A DNA stretch of 64,000 bases. It comes from Pilaira anomala (lineage: Eukaryota; Mucoromycota; Mucoromycetes; Mucorales; Mucoraceae). A program made the position numbers and the translations under genes. The stretch is from assembly GCA_025716855.1 (NCBI GenBank), contig JAIXMQ010000060.1, positions 1 to 64,000 on the forward strand, given 5' to 3'. The notes beneath the pieces were generated by a model. It saw only the letters and a program-made list of their open reading frames with translations. It was not told the DNA's origin and made no database searches. Below, in pieces: positions 1 to 12,762 of the stretch (its first letter is position 1; the number at the start of each line of letters is the position of its first letter).

Positions 1-1650
1 TGTATCTACTCATAGTTCAACACATTCTAGATCTACTACTACAACAACAAAAGCAGCAGCAGCAACAACAGCATCAGCATCAACAAATGTCGGATCGTTT
101 AGTACAACAGGATCACAAATTGAATATGATGACCCTATTATACCCTCTACTGGTATAGGTAGTACTATTACTGGAAATAAAAGAAAATCAGAAACTGACG
201 AGAACGAATTGAGAGGAAATAAATTGAATAGAATTAGACCAGAATGGGTTGATGCAGCTGTAGCTCCACCGATGATTGAAAAAAGTCAAGTCAAATTAGG
301 TTTACCTAAAGTGAAATCTGTATTACAAATGAAAGCAAGAGCAAATGATCCAACAGTTGTTATGGAATGTCATAATGCTCCTACTCAACATAGTAAGCCA
401 TATAAATATTGTATGTATATGTGTATTATATTAATTCTTTTATAGATCAATCTACACTTGTTAAAACAAAAGTAGTGACGAGTAGACTTGGTACAATACT
501 TTGGGTAGATTATTTACCGAGTGCAGTATTACTTATGACAGGAAACCAATACTTTTCAGCAGTATCATGTGAAGATGGGACACTTCATATTTATTCACCC
601 TCTGGAAGACGCATGTTATCACCTATTATGTTAGAAAGTACACCCGTTATGTTACAATGTTCATCACAATGGTTATTATGTTTAACAGCTACTGGATTAC
701 TATATACATGGGACGTACTTAACTTTAAGAGTAGTCTAGATGGTGTTTCAATTGGACCTTTATTACAGATCGCTGCACTTGATTCAGATACATTGCATAA
801 AGCTCCTCGTATCCAAGATATTCGAATTCAAAAAAATGGATTACCTATTTTAATCACTAGTTTACAACAAGCATTTTTATATCATTGTGATATGAAAGTT
901 TGGTTACGTATTAGTGATGCATGGTATATTATATCTGAATTCTGGGGTTCAGGTATTCGTAGTAGCAGTAATCCTATCACAGATGATACAACCGAGAATC
1001 CTTTAGGTTGGTTATCGTCTCGTATGTCAATTAATAATACTGTGGATCCAACTACCAAATTAATAATGGATTTAGCGAAAACAGATGAAGCAACTACAGC
1101 TGCTATTACGATTAGTCATATTGAAGTAAGTAAAAAAAAAAAAAAAATGTTTTAATAAAAGAATTTTAATTAAAGCTAACCCTTTATAAAGACACAATTA
1201 GCTGTAGCTGCTTTATTAGAATCGCCACAAGAGTATACCGATTGGTTAATGTATTATGCCAAAAAGCTATCGGAAGAGAATGCAAAAGAAAAAGTAGAAG
1301 AACTATGTCGATGGTTATTAGGTCCACCTTATACGTAAAGTATATTTTCATTTCTCTGTCTATGTATGTATGCACTAAACATTTAATTATTTATAGGCAA
1401 ACACAATTTGTTAAATGGGAACCTACTATCATGGTAATATAGATATATGTGTGTGTATGTAATTAAGTGACTCATATTGTTTTAATAGGGTTTATCTAAA
1501 AAAAGTTTGTTAAAACAAATTCTCCCCGTGTTAGGTAAGATTGTGTATAGTTTTTTTTTTTAAATAAGTTTTAACTTTTTTTTTTTCTTAATTACAGCAC
1601 AAAATCGACAACTTCAACGTACGGTAACTGAATTTAAGTCTTGTATTTGA
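1..1650 (+). CDS. HIR1: Histone chaperone/transcription corepressor HIRA (Hir1-like), C-terminal part
   Basis: Partial at the 5' end; the gene enters from outside the window. Exons: <1-392, 446-1125, 1192-1334, 1397-1433, 1489-1534, 1598-1650, all GT-AG and frame-consistent. What is seen is the Hira C-terminal domain: a Ser/Thr/Ala-rich linker, a conserved block containing ISDAWYIISEFWGSG, then a helical tail (THE-like TQLAVAALLESPQEYTDWL) ending in short exons. HIRA family proteins deposit histone H3-H4 independently of replication and repress histone genes; the N-terminal WD40 propeller must lie upstream of the window. The conserved residues match the family well; the terminal short exons are less certain than the central one. 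Confidence 0.88.
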
Positions 1651-1931
1651 ATTTTGCCATTATAATTATTATAAATAAACACTTTTTTTTTTTTTACTGT
1701 AAGCAAACACATGATAATACCTGAAAAAAAAAAAAAACCTTTCTTATATATTACACGTTACTGTGTAACTTGAATAACCTGTTACACTGAAAATAAAAAA
1801 CCATATTTTAGGTCCACACCCTTTTTCTTTTTCTTTTCTTTTCTCTCTCTCTCTCTATCTCTTTTGTTGTTAGATAAAATATATGATATTTTGACTGTAA
1901 CACAATAAAGAGTTTGGATTATTGAAATTAA

Positions 1932-3888
1932 ATGGGACAACAATCAAGTAAATCGCATGCACCACTTACATTTGGATATATCAATCATAAACAACCAAAT
2001 GAACAAGATACAATTACAATTGAACGATATTTAAATAGTAGTCGTCGTAGGAACGGCGGAAGAAATCGCAGCAATCATACCCCAGCAGATTTTGTGCTTA
2101 ATAATCCTCATCTCTATAAACTTGAGATGACATGTCAACAATGTTCACAAAAAAGAGATTCAGAAGTAGTAGTAGTAGTAGCAGAACAAGTCAATACGGC
2201 TTGTAATTTTTGTAAACAAAACAAGAGATTATCTCTTGTACGTCAGGATTTAGCGAGCGATTTAAATTATATTGATCAAACTTATTATCCAAATATCGTA
2301 CATTATGATGAATCAGAAGAAGAAGCAGAAGCAGAAGTAGCAGCAGAAAATCAGGAGGAAGAGGAGGCAGAGGAGGATGAGGAGGAGGAGGAGGAGCTGG
2401 AATCTGACTACATTATTTCAGATGATGAGGATACATTAAGAGATGAAGAAGAAGAAGGTTGGTCAAAATTAACGATTGGTGAAGTGACTACATTACCTAA
2501 AAGACTTGTACCTTCTCAACAATTCTCGGTTGATTTATCTGGGAAATCACTTATTAAATTAAGTTCAAGTATTGGTTACCTAAGCAACCTGACCAAACTA
2601 GACTTGTAAGTGACTATAGAAACAACAAAAGAGAGACAACTTTTTTTTTTTTTTTTATTATTAACTCGTTGTTATATGCAGGTCAGATAATCAAATGATT
2701 AATTTACCAAAAGCAATTGGACAATTAAAGAACTTGCGTATATTTAATGCCTCTAAAAATCAATTAGAAAGTATTCCAGATACCATTATTGGATTAAAGA
2801 AATTAAAAGCGATCAACCTTAGTCAAAATCGACTTGTAAACTTACCAAAAGGAATTGGTAGTTTACCTTCTTTAATCATCTTGATCTTGAACCAAAACCA
2901 GTTGACCGAATTACCAAGAGAAATAGCAAAATTAAATGATCTGATCACACTCAATGTTTCCAATAACCCATTAAAGTCTATACCCGCCGAAATTGCTACA
3001 CTGAAATCACTTCGAAAATTTAATGCAGAAAATTGTGCATTTGAAACAGAATTTGTATATGATTTAGTTCATGATCCACCTAGTTTGTTTGAAATTTGTG
3101 CAAGAAATATTGTTAAATCAAAGAAGAATAAAGCAGTATCAGCTCATTTATCACAGCCCTTTGCCGATTATTTTAAAAAGGAACAAACTTGTTCTTTTTG
3201 TTATGGTCCATTTTTTGATTCTTTTGTGACTCGAGGTAAATTTATTGAAAGAACAAATAGACAGTTAATTACATTGGATTATAAACTATGTTCTGCACAT
3301 TGGGTGGATGAAGAAGATCGTATCACTGCCATGTTCTCTACTGCTTCTTATCGACAACAAAAGCCAGCAGAAATTATAGTAGATGGTTTATTAACTCCTT
3401 CTTCTTCAACCGATGAAATGACTACACCGCCTGTAGATTATTTTCATCATGTTAACACCAATACATTCACTTCTTCTCCATCTTCTTCTTCTGCTGCTGC
3501 TGCTGCTGCATCTCCTTTGCTTCGTCCAAGAGCTTCATCCGCTAGTAGCTCATCACTCTTAAGAATTCAAACAATGCAACAACAATTACATCATCACCTC
3601 TCTTCTACCTTTTTACGACATAATAGTACACCATTACCACCAACACAGGAACAAAATAATGGCCTTGAAGAAAATAATGGTTTATCTTTTGCAACCTTAA
3701 ATAGTAGCCAATCCGAACATGTGAATAGAATTTTACATACCAGCAGTAGTAGTCTTTCTTTATCTGTTATAGACCAACCTCGTACTGTAACAAAGAAATC
3801 AAATGGAAGAGCGATTAAAGACAGCTTTGCACAATTAAGTGTTCGATTAGGTAGACGGGGTGGTAGAGATCGAAGTGGAACACTTTAA
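1932..3888 (+). CDS. Leucine-rich repeat protein with N-myristoylation signal and Cys clusters
   Basis: Exons 1932-2605 and 2682-3888 (626 aa). The start MGQQSSKS fits an N-myristoylation motif (Gly2, Ser6). Two CxxC pairs lie near residues 66 and 96, a long Glu/Asp run near 125-170, then about six canonical LRRs (LxxLxLxxNxL, e.g. LKAINLSQNRLVNLPKGIG) at about 200-345. After the LRRs comes a CSFC...CSAHW segment that could bind zinc, then a Ser-rich, probably disordered tail. The LRR consensus (many LP..IG turns) resembles the Shoc2/Ras-suppressor type, which usually acts as a scaffold in signalling. No catalytic domain is visible. I recognise the fold, not a specific orthologue; membrane scaffold is an inference. 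Confidence 0.85.
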
Positions 3889-4183
3889 AAAAAGAAAATT
3901 TTGTATTTTTTAAAAAAAAAAATCTTTTTGTTATTGTAACACGCATTAAAAATAAAAATAACAGGTTTCTGTGATATATAAACAACATAATATACATCGA
4001 ATACTGACGTAATTTGTTTATTTTTTCATGCGAGAATACTATTAGTACCAAACAATGAAAATGTTCTTTTTACAGAATATTCTTTTTGACAGTGAGTATA
4101 CGTTTAAAAAAGCCATTATTTATTATTGTTATAGAAAAGAAGAATAAAAAAAAAGATATGATATTAATAATAAATGAATAATC

Positions 4184-4740
4184 TTATGTGTTTGCAAATG
4201 CAAGAGCACCAATAGCTAAAGTAATACCGTAAAAGATAAGATTGAAAACCATACGAATAAAGTTATTATGGTAGCCGACTTCTGTAAGAGCATGAATAAG
4301 GGTAAAAGCAAAGAAACTAAGATAATATATAAAATGAAATGAATACAAATAGATTACATATAAAGTGTTGATATATTTACTTACATCCAACATAAAATTA
4401 CGACAGCACGCGTAACGCCACCAGCCAAAGTATTTAAGGTCAATACAGATAAAAGTAAAAGAGTATTTTCAAATAAGACTTCATGAGATCTTCTTAAGCG
4501 ATCAGCTAAAGAATTATTCATATTTTTCCACCCTTTTTTGCCGCCTGTACCCTCTTCCATTTCAGGTGTATGGTTATTATCTCTGTGAATATCCTTATTA
4601 TAATCTGTGATATGACGAAGGAAGTAAGATAAACCCCAGAGAACCCAGAGAGTAAAGAATGCAATCCAGGAAGAACGAATATTGCCGTTTCCATTAAACA
4701 AGCCAACGCCTTGAGGTACAGATGTAGTAGGAGAATCCAT
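4184..4740 (-). CDS. MAPEG-family membrane protein
   Basis: Minus strand, exons 4385-4740 and 4184-4316 (162 aa); the intron is 68 bp and the join gives ...VILCWIFFAFTLIHAL. Four hydrophobic segments are visible. The MAPEG hallmark R..H...FENTLLLL precedes a helix with a conserved Arg (GGVTRAVVIL), and the last segment follows a HALTEVGYHN motif. MAPEG proteins include microsomal glutathione transferases and eicosanoid enzymes of the ER membrane; many fungal members have no known substrate. Start chosen at the first ATG (MDSPTTSVP), just downstream of a 15-T run in the promoter. Family call is firm; enzymatic role is not. Confidence 0.8.
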
Positions 4741-6002
4741 TTTTTTTTTTTTTTTTGTTAAAGAAATATAATAGAGAGAAAAGATGAATAAAAAATTAAA
4801 TAAATCTTGTTTTTTGAAACATTTATATATCCATTGAATTTTGATTAATCAACCCCCCTTCTTTCTTTCTTATGACGCTTGTGTTGATGAGAAAAAAATA
4901 AATAAAATAGGGCGGTGATGATTCTAATGTGTCATAATAAACAAATCAGGGATTTGCAATTGGCGAGTTTTCCTGTGCTGAGCGAGTTTTTTTTTTTTTT
5001 TTTTTTTTTGTTATGAAGTTTTTACCTCATCATTACATAATATTTTTATTTTTATATATATTTGAGATTTTTATTATTATTAAAGTATATACAATGTCAA
5101 AAAATAAAATAAAAAGTATTCTATCTTTTCTTTTTTATCAGTTTATTATTACATATAAACCTTTTAGAAAAGGGTTTGGTAACTAAAAGATGAAAAGGTA
5201 TAGAAAAAAAATAAAATAAATAAAAAGTACTAATTTCTTTTTACAGTCTAAGCAAAAACCTGTTTAGAATTAATCCTCCTACTTCACAACAAATCACGAT
5301 AATAATAATAATAATAGCTAAAATGGTCTCATGTCAAAACAATAACAATTTTTTTTTGACTTAAAGTCTAGATCAATGAGATCAAAATATGATCATACAC
5401 AATCCGTCAAACTTGTATTACTAAACGTGGATAGGGTTACCACACTTTCAAAAAGTAGAATACCATTGGCCTTTTTTTTTTTCTTTTTTTTTTTTAGGTC
5501 ACGATGGCAAGAAAAACGGAAAATTGGTAACAATCATTACTTTGCATCTTCTTCGTCATTTGCAGTAACTGATTTTCACTGTATAAAAAAAAAATCCTGT
5601 TTATCAATCTATCTTTTTTCACAAGTAATGATTAAGCGTGCAATTGCTGATAACTAGTAATTGAATTTCTTTTTTCTCTTTTTTTGTGTGTATTGTGTGT
5701 ATCACTTGAATAATACAGCATGAAATGTAAAATACTCGACTTATTACTACAAATGGGGAATAATCATGTATGAGCAAAATGGCAATTGAACTTTTATTGG
5801 TCCAAGGCAATATACCAAAACAGGTAGTTGATTGAGATGCAAAAAAGGAGTTTAGTAAATATGTTACGCTTTGAAAAAACCTTGACACTATTTTTTTTTT
5901 TGTATGGGCGAAAAAGATTAAGACATTTCCAGATCAAGCTTTTCAATATCAGTCATATGAACTGTATTCTCTATAACCATAGAAACGAACATAATAACTA
6001 TA

Positions 6003-6064
<62 letters not shown>

Positions 6065-6381
6065 TAGAAAAAAGAGATAAGAGTGTGTTCCCACGATGGA
6101 TTAAAATATACCTCAGAGCAAACATACTACTATTAAATATACCCAAATTAATCCTTTTTTTTAATAACTTTTTTTTTTCTTTTTACTCATTAGTAAAGTT
6201 TACAGTAATAAGTAATTCATTAACCTAAAAAAAATAAAAGGATTTGTTTAAGGCACAAACTATTAAAAGTTTTGTGTTACTTACTTTTTTTATATAAATA
6301 CCAACGCGTCTCTCTTTCAGAAAGTTATAATTCTTTATTTCTTCTTCTTTTCTCTCAAGAATCAAATAATATTTTAATAAA
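4741..6381. other. Intergenic stretch with no gene seen
   Basis: About 1.6 kb between the divergent MAPEG and aminotransferase genes. It is AT-rich with several homopolymer runs. The ORFs present are short, low-complexity and lack family-like residues. I see no RNA gene here. Confidence 0.6.
6011..6061 (+). repeat. Poly(A) tract, about 51 A
   Basis: An uninterrupted run of about 51 adenines about 320 bp upstream of the aminotransferase start. There is no target-site duplication or retroelement body next to it, so it is more likely slippage than a retroposed tail. Confidence 0.9.
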
Positions 6382-7889
6382 ATGACTGTTGCTGATCGTA
6401 AAATTTGCATGATTCCTGGTAAGTTTTTTTCTTTTGTTCGTAACGTTTTGATTTCTAATTTTTTTTTTAAAAAAAAACACATATTAGGTCCCATCGAATT
6501 TGATGAAAAGGTCTTGGAGTCTATGGGCACACCTGCTGTCTCTCACGTTGACCCCAAGTTCATTGGTGCATTTGGTGAAACTCTTGAGATGGTTCGTAAG
6601 GTTGTTATGTCTGAGACCGCTCAACCTTTCGTTGTTGCTGGTTCTGGTACCCTTGGTTGGGATATGATGGTCAACTTGATTGAACAAGGTGATGAAGTTC
6701 TTGTCTTAAACACTGGTTACTTTGGTTCTCACTTTGCTGAGTGGTAAAATATATATATATATATATATATATATACAAAACATTACATTTCAGATTTTAA
6801 ATATTAATCTTAATCATATCATTAGTCTTGAGACTTATGGTGCCAAGGTAACTCAAATTGGTGCTGAAATTGGTTCTACTCCTAGCCAAGAAGCTATTAA
6901 GGAAGCTCTTTCCAAGACACACTTCAAATTTGTCACTGTTACTCACGTTGACACTTCGTAAGTATAATTTTTTTTTTATTGATGAAGAGGAGGAGAAATC
7001 TGAATAATAAATCAATATGCATATAGTACTGGTGTTCTTTCTGATATCAAGGCTGTTGCCAAGACCGTCAAATCTATCTCTCCTGATACTTTAGTTGTTG
7101 TTGATGGTGTTTGCTCAGTTGGTTCTGAGGAAATTCGTTTTGATGAATGGAACTTGGATGTTATCATCACTGGATCTCAAAAGGGTCTTGGTGTCCCTCC
7201 TGGTCTTTCCATCACCATTGTCAGCCAAAACGCACTTCAAGTGGTTAAGAACAGAAAGAGCCCTGTTGCTGCCTACTACTCTAACTGGAACAGATGGCTT
7301 CCCAGTAAGAAAAATAATATATATAATTTTTATTTATTTATTTATTTAAAAATCTAAACACAAATAATTAGTTATGCAAGCTTATGAAGCACGTAAGCCT
7401 TCTTACTTTGCCACCCCCGCTGTTCAACTTATCTTTGCTCTCCACACATCTTTGACCAAGGTTCTTAGTCAACCCCTTGAAGATCGTTTCAAGAAGCACG
7501 CTCAAGTTGCATCTCAATTCAGACAATTGGTCAAGAGTTGGGGACTTAAGCAAGTTGCACAATGTGAAGCATGTTCTGCCAATGGTATGACAGCTATCTG
7601 GTTACCTGAAGGTGTTCAAGTTGCACAACTCGTTGGTAGCTTAGCCGGTAAAGGTGTTCAAATTGCCGGTGGTATTCTTAAGGATCGTGCTACACAATAT
7701 TTCAGAATTGGGTAAGTCAAAAGGAGATATATATGAAAAAGTGATTCAGTGCATTTACATTATATATATATATATATTTTATTTAGTCATATGGGTATTT
7801 CTGCTATGGAGGATAACCGTCAACATATTAAGAGAGTCGAAAATGCTTTATCTAGCTCTTTGCAAGAGCTCGGATACAAGTCCACTTGA
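6382..7889 (+). CDS. AGX1: Alanine--glyoxylate aminotransferase (PLP-dependent)
   Basis: Exons 6382-6418, 6488-6743, 6826-6957, 7027-7304, 7372-7711, 7787-7889 (381 aa). Class-V aminotransferase of the AGXT/serine-pyruvate type: transfers the amino group of alanine (or serine) to glyoxylate, giving glycine. Visible signatures are the opening MIPGPIEFDEKVL, AGSGTLGWDMM (cofactor phosphate region), VDGVCSVGSEEI (Asp contacting the pyridine ring) and TGSQKGLGVPPGLS with the Schiff-base lysine at about residue 194. Length matches the family (about 380-390). The C-terminus ends GYKST, with no obvious PTS1 tripeptide, so peroxisomal targeting is not supported by this model. Codon use looks strongly biased (GGT, GTT, AAG), suggesting high expression. 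Confidence 0.93.
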
Positions 7890-8895
7890 CTTGTTAGCGC
7901 CTCAACTATTGGCGCTGTAGCAAGATTATAAATCTGTGTATTATATTTATCAATAAATTCTTGTACTTTTTGACCAACTCCATAAAAAAAAAGATTAAAA
8001 TAATTGCTTTGTATTAGCAAGATCGTCAAGCTTTTTATTCTCTATTGCTTATTTATACATAATTAAGATATGTTACCATTTGGAGTATTATTTATGTTGG
8101 ATTATTTCCGCACCCTCGAAAGTGGCTTTTTTTTTGTAAAAAAAAATAGCCAAATTGGGTAATCATACGCGTAAGCAAATTATAGGCTGTCTATCATAAC
8201 GATGGATTGACGTATAACTTGGATATTTTCTATAAGTCACAGAATGAACAACAAAAGAAACACACAACAACTGAAAAAAAGAAAATGAGCTGTTGTTTGT
8301 TTTCTTAAGGTAGGCGTTTTAGAGTGAGATAAAAGGGGGTAAAATTAGTTGTCGCTCATCACCCTGAAATTATGTGTTTGTAAAATGCATGATTTGAAGT
8401 ACGCCATCGTTTATTGATATTCATCATAAATAAAGAACTTTAAATGTTAAAAACACATGATACAAACAAATAAAACAAGTCTTTTAATAAAACTAATATT
8501 CTTTACTTAATAAATATCAAGCTCTGGTAATGAATGATTTCTATGGATCATGCGTTTAAAATGTGATTTATAGAAAATATTGACATCATCATCCAAGTCT
8601 AGTAGTTAAGGGTTTTCTTATTTTAATGTACAATGAAGCAATAATGCGTATATATGACCTTATACTATAAAACACTAAGTATTTTTGTAACTTTGATATC
8701 CCAGCAGTCTAATATGTATAAAAAAGCATTACATCCATTGGAAAAGTGATGCATATCTTTGTGACCTAAAAGAAGTTACGACGAAATGATTTAGCCGATA
8801 GTTTTGAAAAGGCGCTATAATTCTTTTTCTGTTTACTTTTTTTTTATTTTAAAGACTTCAATGCGATTTTCTTCTTTTGTTGATATAAAAGGGAA
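7890..8895. other. Intergenic stretch with no gene seen
   Basis: About 1.0 kb. Contains a small perfect hairpin of the form GGCT(T)n...(A)nAGCC near 8124-8153 and otherwise unremarkable AT-rich DNA. No coding signal was found on either strand. Confidence 0.55.
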
Positions 8896-11299
8896 ATGAC
8901 TGAGAATCAAGCTTCATTTGGGCCGAGGCAGGTAAATGAGCTATTGAATAATAGTAATTTTTTTTTATAAATATATATATACATATATATATATAAAAGA
9001 GAAATAAACCTAAAAAACAAAGTGTTGAACACTTCAGCGTAGAATACGACATATTCGCACACTTGCTTGTCGGAACATTGTATGGAGAAATGAGTTGGAT
9101 TCAGAACAAAACAGTTCTCCATCTTCGCTTGCCTTGAAGCGGTCAAGTACTTTAAGACGGTCTGAAAGTGCAACTTCTTTAGGTAATTCAATGACGGCAG
9201 TAGAGGATTCTTCTTTAATGAAACGAGCGTATAAAAAGAGTGAACAACAATTACAGGTGGGAGGCTTATTAGACGCTTATATTACACTTCATACTGGTAC
9301 AGCAAGTGAACCCGAATTCTATAAGAGTGAAATGATACCAAATACTACCAACCCTACCTTTCGTTCTTTACATTCACAGTCTGATTGGATGAATTGGTAT
9401 GATGCAGCTTCAAGTTTACTTATTATTCGGTTATGGACAAGACATTCTATTCCAGAATCGGCAAGTCAACATACCGAACCTGTATTAGGATACCAGGAAG
9501 AACCAACACAAAATCAAGATTTTCAGTTACTATTAGAGTGGCAAGTTGACTTGAACACGTTATCATGGATTGGGAAATCGGCAAGTAGACAGAAACAAAA
9601 CTATATATATATATTTTTTTTAGATATTAACATGAAAGAGTGTAATAGTTTGCCGATTTACAATATTCGTTTCCCGAGAATACGTTTTTATTTGAATTAG
9701 ATGATGGGTTTTATTCTGCACCAGATATAAAGAGTTTTATATCAAATCAAAGTAAAAGAGCGAGTATATTGGATATTGATCAAGCATTGGATAATGCAAG
9801 TATAAACACAGCGCAATCGAGCAGAGTAAGTTACAGGATAACTTTTTTTTTTTTAAAAAAAAAAAGGGTATATCATTTTAATTATATATCTATATAGAAG
9901 AAGCGATCGTATACATATAATCATATTATGAAGTAAATATATATATATATATATATATTTATATGCTTAATTCAAGGTTTTGACTTACTTTAATTTAGGT
10001 TAAATACAATAAAGGATTGTGTATTTGACACGCAAAGGTCATCAGAAGAAGTAAGGCTAAATATTCAGGATATATTAGATCAAGAAGAAAGAGGATTTAG
10101 ATTAAAGCGAGAACTGAATCAACGCAAGAGTCAACTAGTGGAAAAAGAATTAGAAGTGATGCAACAAAAGAAAAAGATTCAAAATAAACTAGAAAAACTA
10201 AAACTACAAAAGCAAAAGATACAAGAACGTAGAACGGAAATAGATGATTCAATTGAACGATGTATATCAAATACGGAAGATTTAAAAGAAAGTGAAGATT
10301 TATTAGAAAAGAATATAAAGATGAGACAAACTATGTTTCATACATTAAATAGAAGAAAGAAGGAATTGATTGCGGATTTATTCTCTATATACCCTATTGA
10401 ACAGGTAAGAATTTTTTTTTTTTTTTGTTTTGTTTAAATCATCTTGTACCATTGTTGATATATAAAAATAAGTCCTATGATGATTCGCAACAGTTTCGTA
10501 TTCGTGGTATCTACTTGCCTAATTCTGTCTATGATGGTCAAAATGATGAATTAATTGCTACTGCCCTTGGTTTTACTGCTCATTTGGTTTCCATGTTGGC
10601 TTTTTATCTTGAAATACCTTTAAGATATCCAACTGTACCAATGGGTTCAAGAGCTACAATTACTGATGTTGTATCTGTTATCAGTGGTTCAAGAGAGTGA
10701 GTCATGTTTATATGTATATATGTTTCTAATTACTTATCATATTTATTATATCTATATACAAAAAAAAAAAAAAAAAGCTTTCCGCTTTATGCTAAAGGTG
10801 TTGATCGTTACCGTTTTGAGTTTGGTGTATTTCTATTGAATAAAAATATTGAGCAGGTAAAAACAGAAAAAAAAAAAAAAGTGTACATTTCATGTTAAAG
10901 ATTAGACGCGTTATTTTACTTTAATAGCTGATGAACGCGTATGGACTTATTGTTATGGATTTAAGACATACATTACCCAATATACATTATTTCATTCAAG
11001 CTATACTTACTACATCAGTTACATCTAGTCCTACTTCAATGTCCGTTCTATCTATTTCGTCTTATGCTAACGGAGCTCGTAATAACAATGAAGAACGTCC
11101 TATTCGTCAAGATCATAACCACTTAACTTTACAACCTACTCATCCACCATCTCCTTCAATATCACTTCATTCTATCACTAATCACTCTCCTAAATCATCT
11201 ATAAATTATCCATCTGCTGCATTTTTAAATATGCCACAAGCTATGGCTGCTCCTGCCATATTAGACACTATCACAACTTCTTCCAGTCGACATTCATAA
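8896..11299 (+). CDS. UVRAG: UVRAG/Vps38-like subunit of the class III PI3-kinase complex
   Basis: Exons 8896-8931, 9038-9580, 9649-9825, 9898-9932, 9999-10404, 10473-10696, 10778-10856, 10928-11299 (623 aa). The N-terminus has the family motif RRIRHIR..ACRNIVWRN, then a C2-like region (DAYITLHTG...YKSEMIPNTTNPTF; FPENTFLFELDDG), a long coiled coil around residues 260-400, and the UVRAG/Vps38 domain (FRIRGIYLPN...ATALGFTAHLVSMLAFYLEIPLRYP; NAYGLIVMDLRHTLPNIHYF). The tail is Ser/Thr/Pro-rich. This family joins Vps34-Vps15-Atg6 complex II in endosomal sorting and autophagosome maturation. The intron at 9581-9648 reads only as GC-AG. The 12-codon first exon is inferred from the motif continuing upstream. 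Confidence 0.85.
9581..9648 (+). other. GC-AG intron in the UVRAG-like gene
   Basis: Donor TCG|GCAAGT and acceptor TAATAG|TTT. Only this junction keeps WIGKS joined in phase to FADLQYSFPENTFLFELDDG; the nearby GTAGAC would shift the frame. GC with an otherwise perfect AAGT donor is the usual form of GC-AG introns. Confidence 0.7.
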
Positions 11300-11445
11300 A
11301 TTATAATTTTTTTTTTCTCTTAAAAGCGGTGTTGTAAAAAAAAAAAAAAAAAAATAGATTTAAAATGTTAGGGGCTGACAGTTTTTTTTTTTTTTTTTTT
11401 TTTTTTTCTTTCTTTTCTTTTATACATATTTTTCATATAAAAAAA

Positions 11446-12762
11446 ATGGTTAACGTTGGTATTGTTGGTATTGGTCTTGTTGGATCTGAATTAGTCTCAC
11501 AACTCTTAAGATCATCATGCAGTCAATCTTTTAAAGTAGTTGGATTAACTACATCTCAAAAGATGGTTGTTTCAGACGCTGAATACAAGCCATTATCTAT
11601 TACTAAAGAAGATAACCTTCGTTCTACTGTCAATGCTACTGGTATTAACACAGATCTTACTCAATTTGTTGACTATCTTTCCAAGTCCAAGGAACATTCT
11701 ATCATTGTTGATTGTACTGCTTCTGGAGAAGTTGCAAACCTTTATCCTTCTTGGCTTCGTGCCGGTTTGAGTGTTGTAACTCCAAACAAAAAGGCTTTCT
11801 CTAGTTCAATTGAACTTTTTAAGGAAATTCAAGATCTCGCTGTCAACACCAGTAAGACAAAGCATGGTAGAACTCCTTTGATCTATCATGAAACTACTGT
11901 TGGTGCTGGTTTACCTGTCTTATCTACCTTGACTGATATGATCAAGACTGGTGATGAAATTATCAAGATTGAAGGTATCGTTTCTGGTACTTTAAGTTAT
12001 CTCTTCAATAACTTTTCTACCTTGTCTTCTACTGCTACTCCTAAACCATTTTCCGAGATGGTTAATGTTGCCAAGGAGTTGGGTTATACTGAACCTGACC
12101 CAAGAGATGATTTAAACGGTATGGATGTTGCTAGAAAGGTAAATAAAGTTTATATACGTACATGTATATTTTTTATTAAAAGTGGAATTATTTAATAGGT
12201 TACTATTTGTGGTAGATTGGCTGGTGTTGAATTAGATCTGTCAACTCTTCCAGTTGAGAACATTGTACCTGAAGCACTTCAATCTATTAAATCTACTGAT
12301 GAATTTATGTCCAAGTTACCTGAATTCGATGAACATTTCTCAAAGTTAAATAGTGAAGCTTTAAGTGAAGGTCAAGTACTTCGTTACGTTGGTTTAGTTG
12401 ATGTTCAAGGTGGACAAAGTGGTGTCAAATTAGCAAAGTAAGATTTTTTTTTTTTAATATATTTATTAGATGATTTAACTAAATCATTTTTTTTTCTTTT
12501 GTTAGATATCCTGCTAGCCATCCTTTTGCTTCTCTTCAAGGTAGTGATAACATGATTAAATTCACTACAAAGAACTGTCCCAACGGTGTTATTATTCAGG
12601 TAAAAATAAGGAAAAAAAAAATAATAATAATAATTTACAATTTAATAATAATAACAATAATAATAATAATAATAATAGGGTGCTGGTGCTGGTGCTGCTG
12701 TTACAGCCTATGGTATTTTCACTGATCTTCTCAAGGTTCAAGAACGTGTTGAAGGTTTTTAG
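11446..12762 (+). CDS. HOM6: Homoserine dehydrogenase
   Basis: Exons 11446-12138, 12199-12437, 12506-12599, 12679-12762 (369 aa; yeast enzyme about 359). Catalyses NAD(P)H-dependent reduction of aspartate semialdehyde to homoserine, the branch to threonine and methionine. Seen: Rossmann GIVGIGLVGSELV at residues 6-18, VTPNKKAFS near 115, HETTVGAGLPVL, and the catalytic-domain signature GIVSGTLSYLFNNF followed by AKELGYTEPDPRDDLNGMDVARK. It is a stand-alone enzyme without an aspartokinase domain, as in other fungi. Start is the ATG right after a T/C-rich leader. The stop codon overlaps that of the convergent GTPase gene. Confidence 0.95.

Noticed and set aside
6011..6061. Poly(A) tract as the tail of a retroposed gene
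   Set aside because: No upstream processed-gene sequence and no flanking duplication.
11365..11445. Homoserine dehydrogenase starting at the upstream ATG
   Set aside because: The added residues are a poly-Phe run from the T-rich leader; the family starts at MVNVGIVG.
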